A stretch of 64,000 nt of DNA from Dyadobacter sp. CY345. GTDB lineage: Bacteria > Bacteroidota > Bacteroidia > Cytophagales > Spirosomataceae. This document shows positions 54,469 through 63,520 of this stretch, piece after piece (position 1 is the first letter of the stretch; the number at the start of each line of letters is the position of its first letter). The stretch spans positions 434,001 to 498,000 of the forward strand of contig NZ_JAKFFS010000002.1 in NCBI RefSeq assembly GCF_021502725.1, written 5' to 3'. The notes beneath the pieces were generated by a model. That model did no database searches, was not told where the DNA came from, and worked only from the letters and a program-made list of their open reading frames with translations. The position numbers and the translations under genes were made by a program.

Positions 54469-55176
54469 ATGGCAAAGCTTCATGATGATTGGTTGACAGA
54501 AGGTATTTTTGATTTTGAATATAAAAAATATGTAGTGCTGGATTATTTGCAGCATATCAACGGCGAGTTTACTTCCAATCGTCTTTATCCTTATCTTCAG
54601 GAAGTGAAATGGCATCTGGAAACCTGCCAGAATTTGCAGGCCAGCAAAAATGCGATCCGTAGTTCTTTCCCGAAAAAATTAAAAGGAGTTGATATGACTT
54701 CCGCCAGGTTGGTATATGAAGATACGCTTCATGACGATCTATATCTTTCCGAGCTGAATTATATCCTCGATTTTGCAATCCCGAGATTTTCTAAAACCAT
54801 GGAAGAGGGCGTTGACCGGTTTTCTGAGGTGGGGGGAAATATAAAAATTTCACCTGTGGGCATTGTTCCGTTGAGGACGGAGGAAGGATATCTGTTTTTC
54901 CTGAACAGCTATGACAGAATGGTCACGATTTTCCGATATCAACTGGCGCTGTTCAATGAAATGCGTGAAAGATATATAAAGACGGTGCTTATAGATTCAG
55001 TACGGACTTCGATCGGAACTCCAATCGAGCAGATAAAAATTGACCTGACTCGAAAATTTCAGGCGTTGCCAAATCCTGCTACTTATGTTGTAGAATCCAG
55101 ATATGACTATCCTTTGCAGGAAACTTTACTTCCTGTTGTTCAAAGACTTATGGTGAAACAGATTAATGTGGCTTGA
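54469..55176 (+). CDS. Conserved hypothetical protein, 235 aa
   Basis: I do not recognise a named domain. 235 residues, soluble, no signal peptide, rich in aromatic residues and helices: HDDWLTEGIFDFEYKKYVVL, YLQHINGEFTSNRLYPYL, LHDDLYLSELNYILDFAIP, YDRMVTIFRYQLALFNEMRE. The length and even composition are those of a real cytoplasmic protein, and it fits the type of Bacteroidetes-specific hypothetical. It is divergent from groES and convergent with secG, inserted in an otherwise conserved gene order. Confidence 0.75.
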   Translation: MAKLHDDWLTEGIFDFEYKKYVVLDYLQHINGEFTSNRLYPYLQEVKWHLETCQNLQASKNAIRSSFPKKLKGVDMTSARLVYEDTLHDDLYLSELNYILDFAIPRFSKTMEEGVDRFSEVGGNIKISPVGIVPLRTEEGYLFFLNSYDRMVTIFRYQLALFNEMRERYIKTVLIDSVRTSIGTPIEQIKIDLTRKFQALPNPATYVVESRYDYPLQETLLPVVQRLMVKQINVA

Positions 55177-55249
55177 TGGCGGTCAGCAATCGGCTTGTGG
55201 CAGAATGAAATTTTTAAGCAATACATTTCTGGCAAACCAGAATTTTAAA

Positions 55250-55293
55250 ATATAGCCGATAAAAATAGATTGATCCATCTTTATCGGCTATAT
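55250..55293. terminator. Bidirectional terminator between the hypothetical gene and secG
   Basis: Perfect 14-bp stem ATATAGCCGATAAA (55250-55263) with TTTATCGGCTATAT (55280-55293), the loop partly closed by AGAT/ATCT. It lies between convergent genes. Confidence 0.75.
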
Positions 55294-55317
55294 CTAAAAA
55301 CCTTTTTGAAGTTTTAA

Positions 55318-55713
55318 CTATTTTGTAGTATCCGCAGGAGCTGCTGGTGCTGTTTCTGCAGGGGCTGTGGCTCCCGGAGCTACCGCGCCAGGCGCAGGTG
55401 CTGTTGGCAATTTTGCGCCAGGGATCACTGTGTTTTGTGCTTTTTCAATGTTAACGCTATTGATGCTTCCTGCATCAGATGCTCCACCGCTGGCAACAAC
55501 ATAAGATGCCAAAGAGATCAGGATGATACCGGCTGCCAGTCCCCAAGTGATTTGCTCCAGCAAATCAGTGGTTTTCTTAACACCGAACATTTGTGCAGTA
55601 CCTGCTCCGCTGAATTCGCTGGAAAGACCTCCTCCTTTTGAATTTTGAACCAATACTACCAGAATCAATAATACTGCGATGATCGCAACCAGAATAATCA
55701 AACCCAAATACAT
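55318..55713 (-). CDS. secG: Preprotein translocase subunit SecG
   Basis: 131 residues. Two transmembrane helices (about 3-22 and 53-72) flank the conserved cytoplasmic loop LVQNSKGGGLSSEFSGAG, then a long low-complexity tail rich in Ala, Pro, Gly and Thr (about 95-131), as often seen in Bacteroidetes SecG. It supports SecYE in protein export. Last gene of the miaB - regulator - lptE - TPR - secG series, 53 bp after the TPR protein gene. Confidence 0.92.
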   Translation of the reverse strand: MYLGLIILVAIIAVLLILVVLVQNSKGGGLSSEFSGAGTAQMFGVKKTTDLLEQITWGLAAGIILISLASYVVASGGASDAGSINSVNIEKAQNTVIPGAKLPTAPAPGAVAPGATAPAETAPAAPADTTK

Positions 55714-55766
55714 GCCTTGTATATAATATAGAATGAATGAATACGCAATTAAATAAGTAAGCGAAA

Positions 55767-56444
55767 TTAAGACTGATTATGGATTAATTCACTTAATTTT
55801 TTCGCAAAGTAATCCTTTTTTTCTGGTTTTTTCAAAATCAATTTTTGATAGATGTCAATTGCCTTGTCTCTTTTTCCTTGTAGAAGAAGGATTTTGGCAA
55901 ATGCTTCTGTTTCAATTCCCCCTCCAAAAGCATCGGAAGAATTGGATTGCGCCACTCGTCCGGTAAGGTCAAGCGCTACCGGTTCAGCATTAAGATCCTG
56001 CCTGATTGGCCCCATTCTTGGATTATTTTTTATAAAACCCTGAATGATCTGTTGCTGTTTTTTTTGCAATTCGGAAATTTGAGAAGCCAGCGTTGGTTTA
56101 ATTTCTTTAACTTCAATGATCTCAGGAATTTCTTCCGTTTGGATAACTGGCTCTTCTTCAAAAATATCGACTTCCACATCAGCGGAAGTTTCATAAGCCT
56201 TATATTTTCCTTCCACTAGTTGCTGAAGAGCAATGCGACTAAGCGCGTACGCGGCAGCCTTCGGCGTACTGTCAGTAAGCTGATCATTGTCAGTCAATTG
56301 CGCAGCTTTTGCCAATAATGAATAGGAGATCTGACAATACGGAAAAGCCTTGATCGTAGCTTCAAGTTTTGGGATTACCGTAATGTCAAGATCATTCGGG
56401 TCTTTTACCAAACGACTAAACGTTTCCTTATCAACGATTGTCAT
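55767..56444 (-). CDS. TPR-like hypothetical protein upstream of secG
   Basis: 225 residues, no signal peptide or membrane helix. The N-terminal part has a helix pair with FPYCQISYSLLAKAAQL, typical of a Bacteroidetes family found in this gene order. The middle is acidic and probably disordered (DVEVDIFEEEPVIQTEEIPE). The C-terminus carries one TPR-like pair (FAKILLLQGKRDKAIDIYQK, then KPEKKDYFAKKLSELI). Role unknown. Position between lptE and secG suggests a link with envelope biogenesis, which is only inference. Confidence 0.78.
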   Translation of the reverse strand: MTIVDKETFSRLVKDPNDLDITVIPKLEATIKAFPYCQISYSLLAKAAQLTDNDQLTDSTPKAAAYALSRIALQQLVEGKYKAYETSADVEVDIFEEEPVIQTEEIPEIIEVKEIKPTLASQISELQKKQQQIIQGFIKNNPRMGPIRQDLNAEPVALDLTGRVAQSNSSDAFGGGIETEAFAKILLLQGKRDKAIDIYQKLILKKPEKKDYFAKKLSELIHNQS

Positions 56445-56501
56445 TAAATCGCTCAGTTTTAATTTTGAATAATTATTGAATTTAAGACAAATGGAATCGT
56501 C

Positions 56502-57050
56502 TTACCAGTCGGCTGCTGATTTATTAAAGATCTGCTGTACTAAATTCTCCTGTATAGTTGGCAACAAACGCGATTCATTTTGATTTAACGTTTGATCCTG
56601 AGGGAAATCGGCATAATACGTAAAAGACTGGTCAAAGTTTTTTGTTTCGTCCTGCGCATTTGTAAAACGTACCTGAACTGTTACATTCAGACGGTTAAGT
56701 CCTGCCTGGTCATTGGCCGTCGGTGCAGCTGCTAAAACATCATAGCCGGTAATCGTACCTTCGAGAAGCAAATCGCCGCCGTTCTGCTGCAAGGTAAGGC
56801 TGGTGTTTTTCTGGAAATATTCTTTCAGCTGTTCTGTCAGTCTCTGCGGAAGATCCGAAGGTCCTCCGGCTGTTGCCATATTAAAATTGACAATAGTAAA
56901 AGTCTTTATATCAGGCGACAAGCTTGTTCCGGTGAAAGAATAAACTCCACAGCCGGAAATCAAAAATGAGGAATTAAGAATAAAAACTACCATTAGAAAT
57001 CTCTTCGTAGCAGGAGAGATGATAGTGGTATTTTTTATGTTAAAGCGCAT
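56502..57050 (-). CDS. lptE: LPS-assembly lipoprotein LptE
   Basis: 182 residues from ATG 57050; an upstream ATG at 57095 would overlap the preceding gene by 17 bp. The signal ends in a lipobox LISGC followed by GVYSFTGTSLSPDIKTF, the Bacteroidetes LptE wording. The mature part has the LptE/LolA-like alpha-beta pattern (LTEQLKEYFQKNTSLTL, LLLEGTITGYDV, LNVTVQVRFTNA). With LptD it inserts lipopolysaccharide into the outer membrane; lptD is not in the window. It is directly downstream of a sigma-54 activator gene. Confidence 0.88.
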   Translation of the reverse strand: MRFNIKNTTIISPATKRFLMVVFILNSSFLISGCGVYSFTGTSLSPDIKTFTIVNFNMATAGGPSDLPQRLTEQLKEYFQKNTSLTLQQNGGDLLLEGTITGYDVLAAAPTANDQAGLNRLNVTVQVRFTNAQDETKNFDQSFTYYADFPQDQTLNQNESRLLPTIQENLVQQIFNKSAADW

Positions 57051-57078
57051 CGCAGGCGTTTCGTTTGTCTTATTATAT

Positions 57079-58374
57079 TTATTCTTCAATATCATATTGT
57101 TTGATCTTGCGATATAACGTTCGCTCCGAAATTCCTAATGCACTGGCGGCGTACTTTCGTTTATTATTATTTTTCCGAAGTGCCTTGATGATCATTTCCT
57201 TCTCTTTATCTTCCAGGGAAAGTGATTCTTCTTCCGCCGTCACATGCAAAACATCCTCGATTTCACCACGCTCATCAGAGTATCTGTCCAAATCAACGGT
57301 TCTGGATTGTGGCGGTGTCAACAACCGGGTCGGTTCGATCGTTGGTGCATTAACAACAGGTTCAGGACTATTGATAGAACTGAATAATTCCTGATGATCT
57401 TTTAATATGTCACCACCATATTTTTCATTTTCCAAAACATTACGGACAAGCTTTTTTAACTCTGTCATATCGCGCCGCATGTCAAACAAAACTTTGTAGA
57501 GAAGCTCTCTTTCGGAAAATGATGTCGCAGAATCTTCGCCCTGACGCAGCGGTACAAGTGCTTTTCTGCTTGATGGCTGGACAGGATTCAGGTAATTATT
57601 TAAAGTCGCTCCATTGATCGGCAAATCCTTATCTGTTTCGAGAATGGTGATCTGCTCTGCAATATTTTTAAGCTGACGAATATTGCCCGGAAATTCATAC
57701 CGCATTAATAACTCACGCGCATCTACATCAAGACGAACTGCTTTTGTGCGGTATCTTTCAGAAAAATCATTCGTAAATTTTCTGAAAAGCAACAGTACAT
57801 CTTCACCGCGTTCGCGCAAAGGCGGAACATAAATAGGTACTGTATTAAGTCGGTAATATAAATCTTCACGGAATCTTCCGTTGTTAACAGCATCCAGCAA
57901 ATTCACGTTAGTAGCTGCAACAACGCGGACATTGGTCTTCAAAACTTTCGAAGAACCGACCTTAATATATTCCCCGTTTTCAAGAACGCGAAGTAAGCGT
58001 GCCTGCGTACCCAAAGGCATTTCCCCAACCTCATCCAGGAAAATTGTCCCGCCATTGGTGGTTTCAAAATAACCCTTTCTGGAATCCAGCGCACCTGTAA
58101 AAGCCCCTTTTTCATGACCGAAAAGTTCAGAGTCAATGGTGCCTTCGGGTATAGCGCCACAGTTGATCGCTATAAAAGGCCCATGTTTTCTGGAACTGAT
58201 ACTATGGATAATTTTAGAAAAAGATTCTTTTCCGCTTCCACTCTCTCCTGTTATCAAAACCGTCAGATCCGTCGCCGCCACCTGTACCGCTACGTTGATA
58301 GCGTGATTGAGTGCCGGAGATGTTCCGATAATCCCGAACCGGTTTTTTATTGCTTGTATCTCTGTTGGATTCAT
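57079..58374 (-). CDS. Receiver-less sigma-54 AAA+ activator
   Basis: 431 residues from ATG 58374 (a TTG at 58404 would add ten). The AAA+ domain starts almost at once: Walker A GESGSGKE, canonical GAFTGA in HEKGAFTGALDS, Walker B IFLDEVGEMP, FREDLYYRLN with the arginine finger and the R-x-D-EFPGNIRQLKN sensor II. A variable linker and a Fis-type HTH (KYAASALGISERTLYRKIKQ) follow. There is no receiver or GAF domain, so it would be active by itself or controlled by a partner. It is part of the conserved miaB-lptE-secG operon, 36 bp after miaB. Confidence 0.92.
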   Translation of the reverse strand: MNPTEIQAIKNRFGIIGTSPALNHAINVAVQVAATDLTVLITGESGSGKESFSKIIHSISSRKHGPFIAINCGAIPEGTIDSELFGHEKGAFTGALDSRKGYFETTNGGTIFLDEVGEMPLGTQARLLRVLENGEYIKVGSSKVLKTNVRVVAATNVNLLDAVNNGRFREDLYYRLNTVPIYVPPLRERGEDVLLLFRKFTNDFSERYRTKAVRLDVDARELLMRYEFPGNIRQLKNIAEQITILETDKDLPINGATLNNYLNPVQPSSRKALVPLRQGEDSATSFSERELLYKVLFDMRRDMTELKKLVRNVLENEKYGGDILKDHQELFSSINSPEPVVNAPTIEPTRLLTPPQSRTVDLDRYSDERGEIEDVLHVTAEEESLSLEDKEKEMIIKALRKNNNKRKYAASALGISERTLYRKIKQYDIEE

Positions 58375-58440
58375 TAATAGCGATTGGCTGTTAGCTTTTG
58401 GCAATTAGCCTTTTGTTGGTTAATGCAACGGACTTTCTAA

Positions 58441-59898
58441 TTAAGCTAACTGTATTATTTCTTCCTCGATTACGGCCTTTCCACGCAGTGTAGCTGAGGT
58501 AGTATCTGTAATTAACACATTAACATAATCACCTTTTTTGAAATTCTCTCTCGGGAAAATCACCACTTTATTCTGATCACTTCTTCCTGAAAAATCAGCT
58601 TCTGAACGTTTGGATGTGCCTTCAACCAAAACTCTCTGAATAGTACCGATCAGTTTTTTATTGCGTTCAGTTGAAATTCTCTGCTGAACTTCAATGATTT
58701 CTGCCAGACGTCTTTGCTTGATATCAGCTGGAATATCATCTGTAAATTTCTTTGCAGCTGGCGTTCCCGGGCGTTCCGAATAGGAGAACATGTAACCGAA
58801 GTCAAATCGCACATATTCCAGCAACGAAAGTGAATCCTGATGTTCTTCCTCAGTTTCTGTACAGAATCCCGCAATCATGTCGTGAGAAATTCCACATTCA
58901 TCTCCCAGAATTCTTCTGATGCTGTCGATTCTTTCCAGATACCATTCGCGGGTGTAGGTACGGTTCATAATTTCCAGCACGCGGCTGTTTCCGCTTTGCG
59001 CAGGCAGGTGAATGTATTTGCAAATGTTATCGTATTTTTTGATCGTGTAAAGCACCTCGTCCGTAATATCTTTTGGGTGTGAAGTACTGAAACGAACGCG
59101 CAGTTCAGGACTGATCAGCGCTACTTGTTCTAATAATTTTGCAAAAGAAAAGATTTCGCTTTTGTTATTGGGATCAGCATATTTATAGCTGTCCACATTT
59201 TGTCCCAGAAGCGTAACTTCCTTATAACCATCATTAAATAGATCCTGTGCTTCCTTGATAATGGATTGCGGATCGCGGCTGCGCTCACGTCCCCTGGTAT
59301 AAGGTACCACGCAAAAACTGCACATATTATCACAACCACGCATGATCGAAATCAAAGCTGTGATACCATTGGAATTAAGACGGACCGGTGAAATATCAGC
59401 ATAAGTTTCCTCTCTTGAAAGAAATACATTTACGCCTTTTTGTCCCGTTTCAGCTTCTTCTACTAACCTGGGAAGGTCACGGTAGGCATCCGGACCAGTC
59501 ACGATATCCACCATTTTCTCTTCTTCGAGAAGTTTGGCTTTTAACCGTTCTGCCATACAGCCCAAAACACCGATCAGCATTCCCGGTTTTTTTTTCTTGT
59601 AAACGTTTAATTGTTTCAGCCTTGTTCGCACACGCTGCTCTGCGTTATCACGAATTGCACAGGTATTCAAGAAAACCAGATCAGCGTTTTCAGCGTCGGA
59701 TGTTGTGGCAAAACCTGCCTCACGCATCACAGAGGCCACAATTTCACTGTCTGCGAAATTCATCTGGCATCCGTAACTTTCTATAAATAAGCGTTTTTTA
59801 TTTGTTATCGGTTCGTTTTCCGAAACATGCACAGTTTCACACGCCTCCTTATCAGTTTCGGTTAATATTTTTAGTGTCTCCGCTATTCTATTCTCCAT
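58441..59898 (-). CDS. miaB: tRNA-2-methylthio-N6-dimethylallyladenosine synthase (MiaB)
   Basis: 485 residues. The N-terminal methylthiotransferase domain holds three cluster cysteines (Cys44 in YGCQMN, Cys80 in LNTCAIRD, Cys114 in VLGCMAE). The radical-SAM core has CxxxCxxC at 189/193/196 ([22 protein letters not shown], quoted in part: GCDNMCSFC), and the C-terminal TRAM domain has [17 protein letters not shown]. It adds the 2-methylthio group to i6A37 of tRNAs reading U-first codons. First gene of the operon with a good upstream promoter candidate at 59989-60022. Confidence 0.96.
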   Translation of the reverse strand: MENRIAETLKILTETDKEACETVHVSENEPITNKKRLFIESYGCQMNFADSEIVASVMREAGFATTSDAENADLVFLNTCAIRDNAEQRVRTRLKQLNVYKKKKPGMLIGVLGCMAERLKAKLLEEEKMVDIVTGPDAYRDLPRLVEEAETGQKGVNVFLSREETYADISPVRLNSNGITALISIMRGCDNMCSFCVVPYTRGRERSRDPQSIIKEAQDLFNDGYKEVTLLGQNVDSYKYADPNNKSEIFSFAKLLEQVALISPELRVRFSTSHPKDITDEVLYTIKKYDNICKYIHLPAQSGNSRVLEIMNRTYTREWYLERIDSIRRILGDECGISHDMIAGFCTETEEEHQDSLSLLEYVRFDFGYMFSYSERPGTPAAKKFTDDIPADIKQRRLAEIIEVQQRISTERNKKLIGTIQRVLVEGTSKRSEADFSGRSDQNKVVIFPRENFKKGDYVNVLITDTTSATLRGKAVIEEEIIQLA

Positions 59899-59988
59899 TT
59901 ATCCGTGAAATTGAACGGTTTGTATTTCTTTGTTCCGGTATGCCTCTAACAATCAAATATGATAAGCTTTTGTTCCGGGAACGAACCG

Positions 59989-60022
59989 CAAAGCTACAAA
60001 TAAAACGTGAAAAACTGACAAA
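59989..60022 (-). promoter_or_regulatory. Candidate promoter of the miaB operon
   Basis: On the minus strand TTTG at 60022-60019 is followed after 22 bases by a perfect TAGCTTTG (59996-59989), the Bacteroidetes -33/-7 pattern. It lies about 90 bp upstream of the miaB start. The rest of the 59899-60128 gap shows a repeated TTTGTTCCGG (near 59930 and 59970) of unknown meaning. Confidence 0.5.
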
Positions 60023-60128
60023 CTGGCAGTGAAGTTGCCTGTTAAGAATAGTTAAAGGAAGAGGAATCCAAAATATTTGAAACACAAAAAGGAAGTCACC
60101 CCGATTAAAATAATGACAAGACGCCAAC

Positions 60129-62594
60129 TTAAAACGGATAACCTACGCCAAGATTGATGTTCAGGAAGTTTTCCTGTCTCCTGTTAAAAAGTTTGCTGAA
60201 TTGAAGTCGGTCCAAAACAAATTCCTGGAGGTTAGGATCGTAAACCTTGGTTCCAAAGTCAAAACGCAGAATAAAAAATGAAAGGTCATAGCGGATACCG
60301 AAGCCGGTTCCAACAGCGATTTCCTTTGGGAATGAACTTGCTTTCAACTTCTGTGCATTATTTTGAGCATTAAAGCTCCATACATTCCCCATGTCGATAA
60401 ATAATGCATAATTGATATCACCAAAGAATTTGGCCAGATGTCCGCGCCATTCCAGATTTCCTTCCAGCAAAAATTCTCCGGGTGCTTCAATTGATAAATT
60501 GGTATCAGTGACACGCGGCGCCGCAGAGCCAGGTCCCAGACGACGGGGAAGCCACGCTCTCAAACTATTCGAACCACCAGCAAAAAAGTATTTTTCATAG
60601 GGAGGCACTTTATTATCTCCATAACTGTAAATCGCTCCGGTGTTGATACGTGCGATAAACGAAGAACGGCGACCGGTTGTCCAGTAACGACGAAAGTCAA
60701 TATTTCCCCTTAAATATTTATAGAATTGTAGCGTATCCCCATCTCTTCCAAAAACGTTATTGATCCATTTTTCCTGTGCAGGAAGAAAATTCAGCGTTGT
60801 GCCACCGGATTCCAGAGACGCCCGAAAATAATGTGCATTTTTCTGAGGACCGATAATCGAATTCGTATTGTGAACAAATGTTAAATTGACGTCTGAAACA
60901 AATGATCTGTTAAAACTGTATTTAAGATTATTGCCCTGAAGGAGCAGTTGATCCAGCAAAGCCCGAAACGCGTCCTGTGTTTTAGTTGTGTTCAGAATAT
61001 TCAGATCAATGAAGGATAATGTCCACAGTGTTTTAACCGTCGGCTGCCACGAATAACTCATCGCTACTTTAACATTCGTGCGGGTATATTCCGGCCTTTC
61101 CACATAGTTATAACCCAATCCTATCTGCGTACGGGGATTATATAATGCTGATTTATCTTGGAAACGACGGAAGGGAATCAACAGACGCGGGAAGGTGAGG
61201 GAGGTGTTCAAACCAATTTCCTGGCTGCGATAAATCCCGTTATTCTCCACAAAGCCCGGTACAAGTTCGATACCTCCGCGAAGATTGGCTTCGAAGTTTT
61301 CCAGTCCGTTAAAGACATTTCTTATCTTGTATGATAAATTCGCAAAGGGTCCCGGCGCGCCTTGCAATTGAATTACGTTCAATCCGACATCCGCTGAAAC
61401 CTGGTATTTTTCCAGTGGAATTGCCTGATAATGCACTTTGATCTTATGCCCGGTTGAGTCAAAATTATAGTTAACAAAGCGGAACTGATCTGTAAGTGAC
61501 AGTTGCCGCTGGGTATCTCTTTCGTTTTTCTGACTGTAAAGTTCACCCGGACGGACCCTTATTTTTGTATCCAGAATTCTGGGCGCAAATTTTTTATCTG
61601 CGAAGATATATTGAATTCCCTGAGAGTATACTGTGTCTTTTTTGAAAAGAGAATCGGGCAAACCGGCGGGGGGAAGTACTTCAAAACGAACAGATTCTAT
61701 CGAATAAGGAACGGGGCTGACTTCTTTGCCAGGCAGATTAACACGGACGTTTACATCAATACTTTTAAATAAACTGTCGGTTTTTGGATTTGTTATGGTA
61801 TCGTTGATCAAAAAGGAAACGTTCTGACGGGAAAAACCGAAATATCCCTGATCACGGAGCAATGTTTCAATTCTTATCCTTTCTTCTTCAAATGCGTCGC
61901 CATCATATCTTTTTTTACTGATCAGCGTGGCTTCTTTTGTTGAAGATTTTAATAAACTGTCGATCATCTGGTTTCTTACCTGATAATTGATGTCATCAAG
62001 AATGGCCGGGCGTTTTTCATCAATCAGGTATTTTACTCTGATGCGTTTGAAAGTGGTATCTGATTTGAAATTGACTGTGTTTTGAAAAAAGCCGTTGTTG
62101 TAAAGATATTTCTGCATCTTTTCAGCATTTTTCACTACCTCATTCCGGTCATAATATACAGGAGCTTCTCCCAAAACCCGCATCCAGAAATTGCCTTCAT
62201 CTACCCGTTTTTGCGCACGTGCAAGCTTTTTCGCATACCGTCGCTGAATCTTTTCTAATTGTCTGACATTATTTTCGTGTAAACGCGATTCTTTCTGATA
62301 ATTTTGCGTCACCTCGATAACCTTACGCTGTTTTTCATCTTTTTTGTAAAAAAGCTGTCCGAACTGATAGATACCAACTTTTGGAAATATCGGAAGACTG
62401 AGAAAACGGCTGTTTGGTCTTTGAGGGATCAAGGCGTCAAGGTCGTCATCGCTGACCACTTTGTTACCTTTAAAAGTAGAATTGCCCAGGAAATAATTGC
62501 CTGAGTCAGTACTGGTCTTGCGGGCGCAACCTGTCACTCCCAGAAAAAAAAGGAAGAAATATCCGAAATATGTAACCCTACACCTAATATTCAA
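60129..62594 (-). CDS. TamL-type Omp85 outer-membrane lipoprotein
   Basis: 821 residues. The start is TTG at 62594: the frame has a stop three codons upstream and no ATG before residue ~138. The signal ends in a lipobox with Cys23 (GVTGC), so the protein is lipidated, unlike proteobacterial TamA. A coiled, charged stretch (about 90-135) precedes WMRVLGEAPVYYD and POTRA-like repeats (FFQNTVNFKSDTTFKRIRVK, YFGFSRQNVSFLIND). The Omp85 barrel is at the C-terminus, with YFFAGGSNSLRAWLPRRLG-type RGF-like loop region and a final Phe. By family it assembles outer-membrane proteins with TamB. The divergent methyltransferase start shares one base with this start. Confidence 0.88.
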   Translation of the reverse strand: MNIRCRVTYFGYFFLFFLGVTGCARKTSTDSGNYFLGNSTFKGNKVVSDDDLDALIPQRPNSRFLSLPIFPKVGIYQFGQLFYKKDEKQRKVIEVTQNYQKESRLHENNVRQLEKIQRRYAKKLARAQKRVDEGNFWMRVLGEAPVYYDRNEVVKNAEKMQKYLYNNGFFQNTVNFKSDTTFKRIRVKYLIDEKRPAILDDINYQVRNQMIDSLLKSSTKEATLISKKRYDGDAFEEERIRIETLLRDQGYFGFSRQNVSFLINDTITNPKTDSLFKSIDVNVRVNLPGKEVSPVPYSIESVRFEVLPPAGLPDSLFKKDTVYSQGIQYIFADKKFAPRILDTKIRVRPGELYSQKNERDTQRQLSLTDQFRFVNYNFDSTGHKIKVHYQAIPLEKYQVSADVGLNVIQLQGAPGPFANLSYKIRNVFNGLENFEANLRGGIELVPGFVENNGIYRSQEIGLNTSLTFPRLLIPFRRFQDKSALYNPRTQIGLGYNYVERPEYTRTNVKVAMSYSWQPTVKTLWTLSFIDLNILNTTKTQDAFRALLDQLLLQGNNLKYSFNRSFVSDVNLTFVHNTNSIIGPQKNAHYFRASLESGGTTLNFLPAQEKWINNVFGRDGDTLQFYKYLRGNIDFRRYWTTGRRSSFIARINTGAIYSYGDNKVPPYEKYFFAGGSNSLRAWLPRRLGPGSAAPRVTDTNLSIEAPGEFLLEGNLEWRGHLAKFFGDINYALFIDMGNVWSFNAQNNAQKLKASSFPKEIAVGTGFGIRYDLSFFILRFDFGTKVYDPNLQEFVLDRLQFSKLFNRRQENFLNINLGVGYPF

Positions 62595-63349
62595 TGCTGT
62601 CTAAAAATCGTATAAAATATATTAATGCTCTGAAAATCAAGAAGTACAGGCAGCTTCATGAGGCTTTTATAGTCGAAGGTGCCAAAAGTGTTCTTGAATT
62701 GCTGGAATCAGAGTTTGAAACGGAATTTGTATTAGCCACCCCGGAATTTCAGCAAAAATACTCAACTATTTTGTCTGACCATAAAACTCTTATCGAAACT
62801 GTCACAGCCAAGGAACTCGAAGGTCTGGGATTGTTTCAAACAAATGATTCTTGTCTGGCCGTGGCAAAGACGAAAGATAACGTTTTTTTGAGCGCAGATA
62901 TGCGTGAGTATGCATTGATTTTGGACGATATCCGTGATCCCGGAAATTTGGGAACCATTATCCGTATTGCCGACTGGTATGGTATCAAAAAAATAATCTG
63001 CTCGCCAGACACGACGGATGTATATAACCCAAAGGTAATCGCTGCGAGTAAAGGTTCTTTCACGCGGGTAAATTTATTCTATACTAATCTGTCTGAATTC
63101 TTGGCTCAGCACGCAAAAGATAGAAATCTTCTTGGCGCATTTCTGGATGGAGCTTCAATTTATGAACACGCTTTTTCAACTGATGGTGGTTATGTTGTAA
63201 TGGGCAACGAATCAAATGGAATTGGCATTGAGGTGGAGTCATTTATCACACACCGGATAACCATTCCGCGGGTAGGAGAGGCTGAGTCATTGAATGTCGG
63301 AATTGCTACGGCTGTGATGCTGGATAATTTGCGGCGGGTGGTGGGGTGA
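62594..63349 (+). CDS. TrmH/SpoU family RNA 2'-O-methyltransferase
   Basis: 251 residues. A substrate-binding N-terminal domain with KYRQLHEAFIVEGAKSVLEL is followed by the SpoU knotted methyltransferase: motif 1 ILDDIRDPGNLGTIIRIADW (about 113-132), motif 2 YVVMGNESNGIG (about 200-211) and motif 3 IPRVGEAESLNVGIATAVML. It uses SAM to methylate a ribose in tRNA or rRNA; the target nucleotide is not clear. The ATG starts on the same base that ends the divergent TTG of the TamL gene. It is followed by a REP-like double hairpin. Confidence 0.9.
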   Translation: MLSKNRIKYINALKIKKYRQLHEAFIVEGAKSVLELLESEFETEFVLATPEFQQKYSTILSDHKTLIETVTAKELEGLGLFQTNDSCLAVAKTKDNVFLSADMREYALILDDIRDPGNLGTIIRIADWYGIKKIICSPDTTDVYNPKVIAASKGSFTRVNLFYTNLSEFLAQHAKDRNLLGAFLDGASIYEHAFSTDGGYVVMGNESNGIGIEVESFITHRITIPRVGEAESLNVGIATAVMLDNLRRVVG

Positions 63350-63402
63350 AGATTTATTTGTTTTGAGATAGGTTTTCTTCGTCTTTCCGGAATGTTTTTT
63401 TA

Positions 63403-63473
63403 CCGGTCGGATGGTAGAAAAAAGCCATCCGACCGGGGCGCCCCGTCCGACGGTTTTTTCACCGTCGGACGGG
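63403..63473. repeat. REP/BIME-like pair of inverted hairpins
   Basis: Hairpin A: CCGGTCGGATGG (63403-63414) with CCATCCGACCGG (63425-63436), 10-nt loop. Hairpin B: CCCGTCCGACGG (63442-63453) with CCGTCGGACGGG (63462-63473), 8-nt loop. A palindrome GGGGCGCCCC (63435-63444) joins them. Even the loops are related (A-run in A, T-run in B), so B is close to an inverted copy of A. GC content is far above the surroundings. No classical T-tail after B. Confidence 0.7.
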
Positions 63474-63520
63474 TAAGAAAGAGTAAGTAAATTCAATTAG
63501 CTGCTAAAACTGAAACTCTT

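Noticed and set aside
63287-63496. 69-codon minus-strand frame across the REP-like element
   Set aside because: It is made of translated palindromes and antisense of the methyltransferase end; no coding signal.
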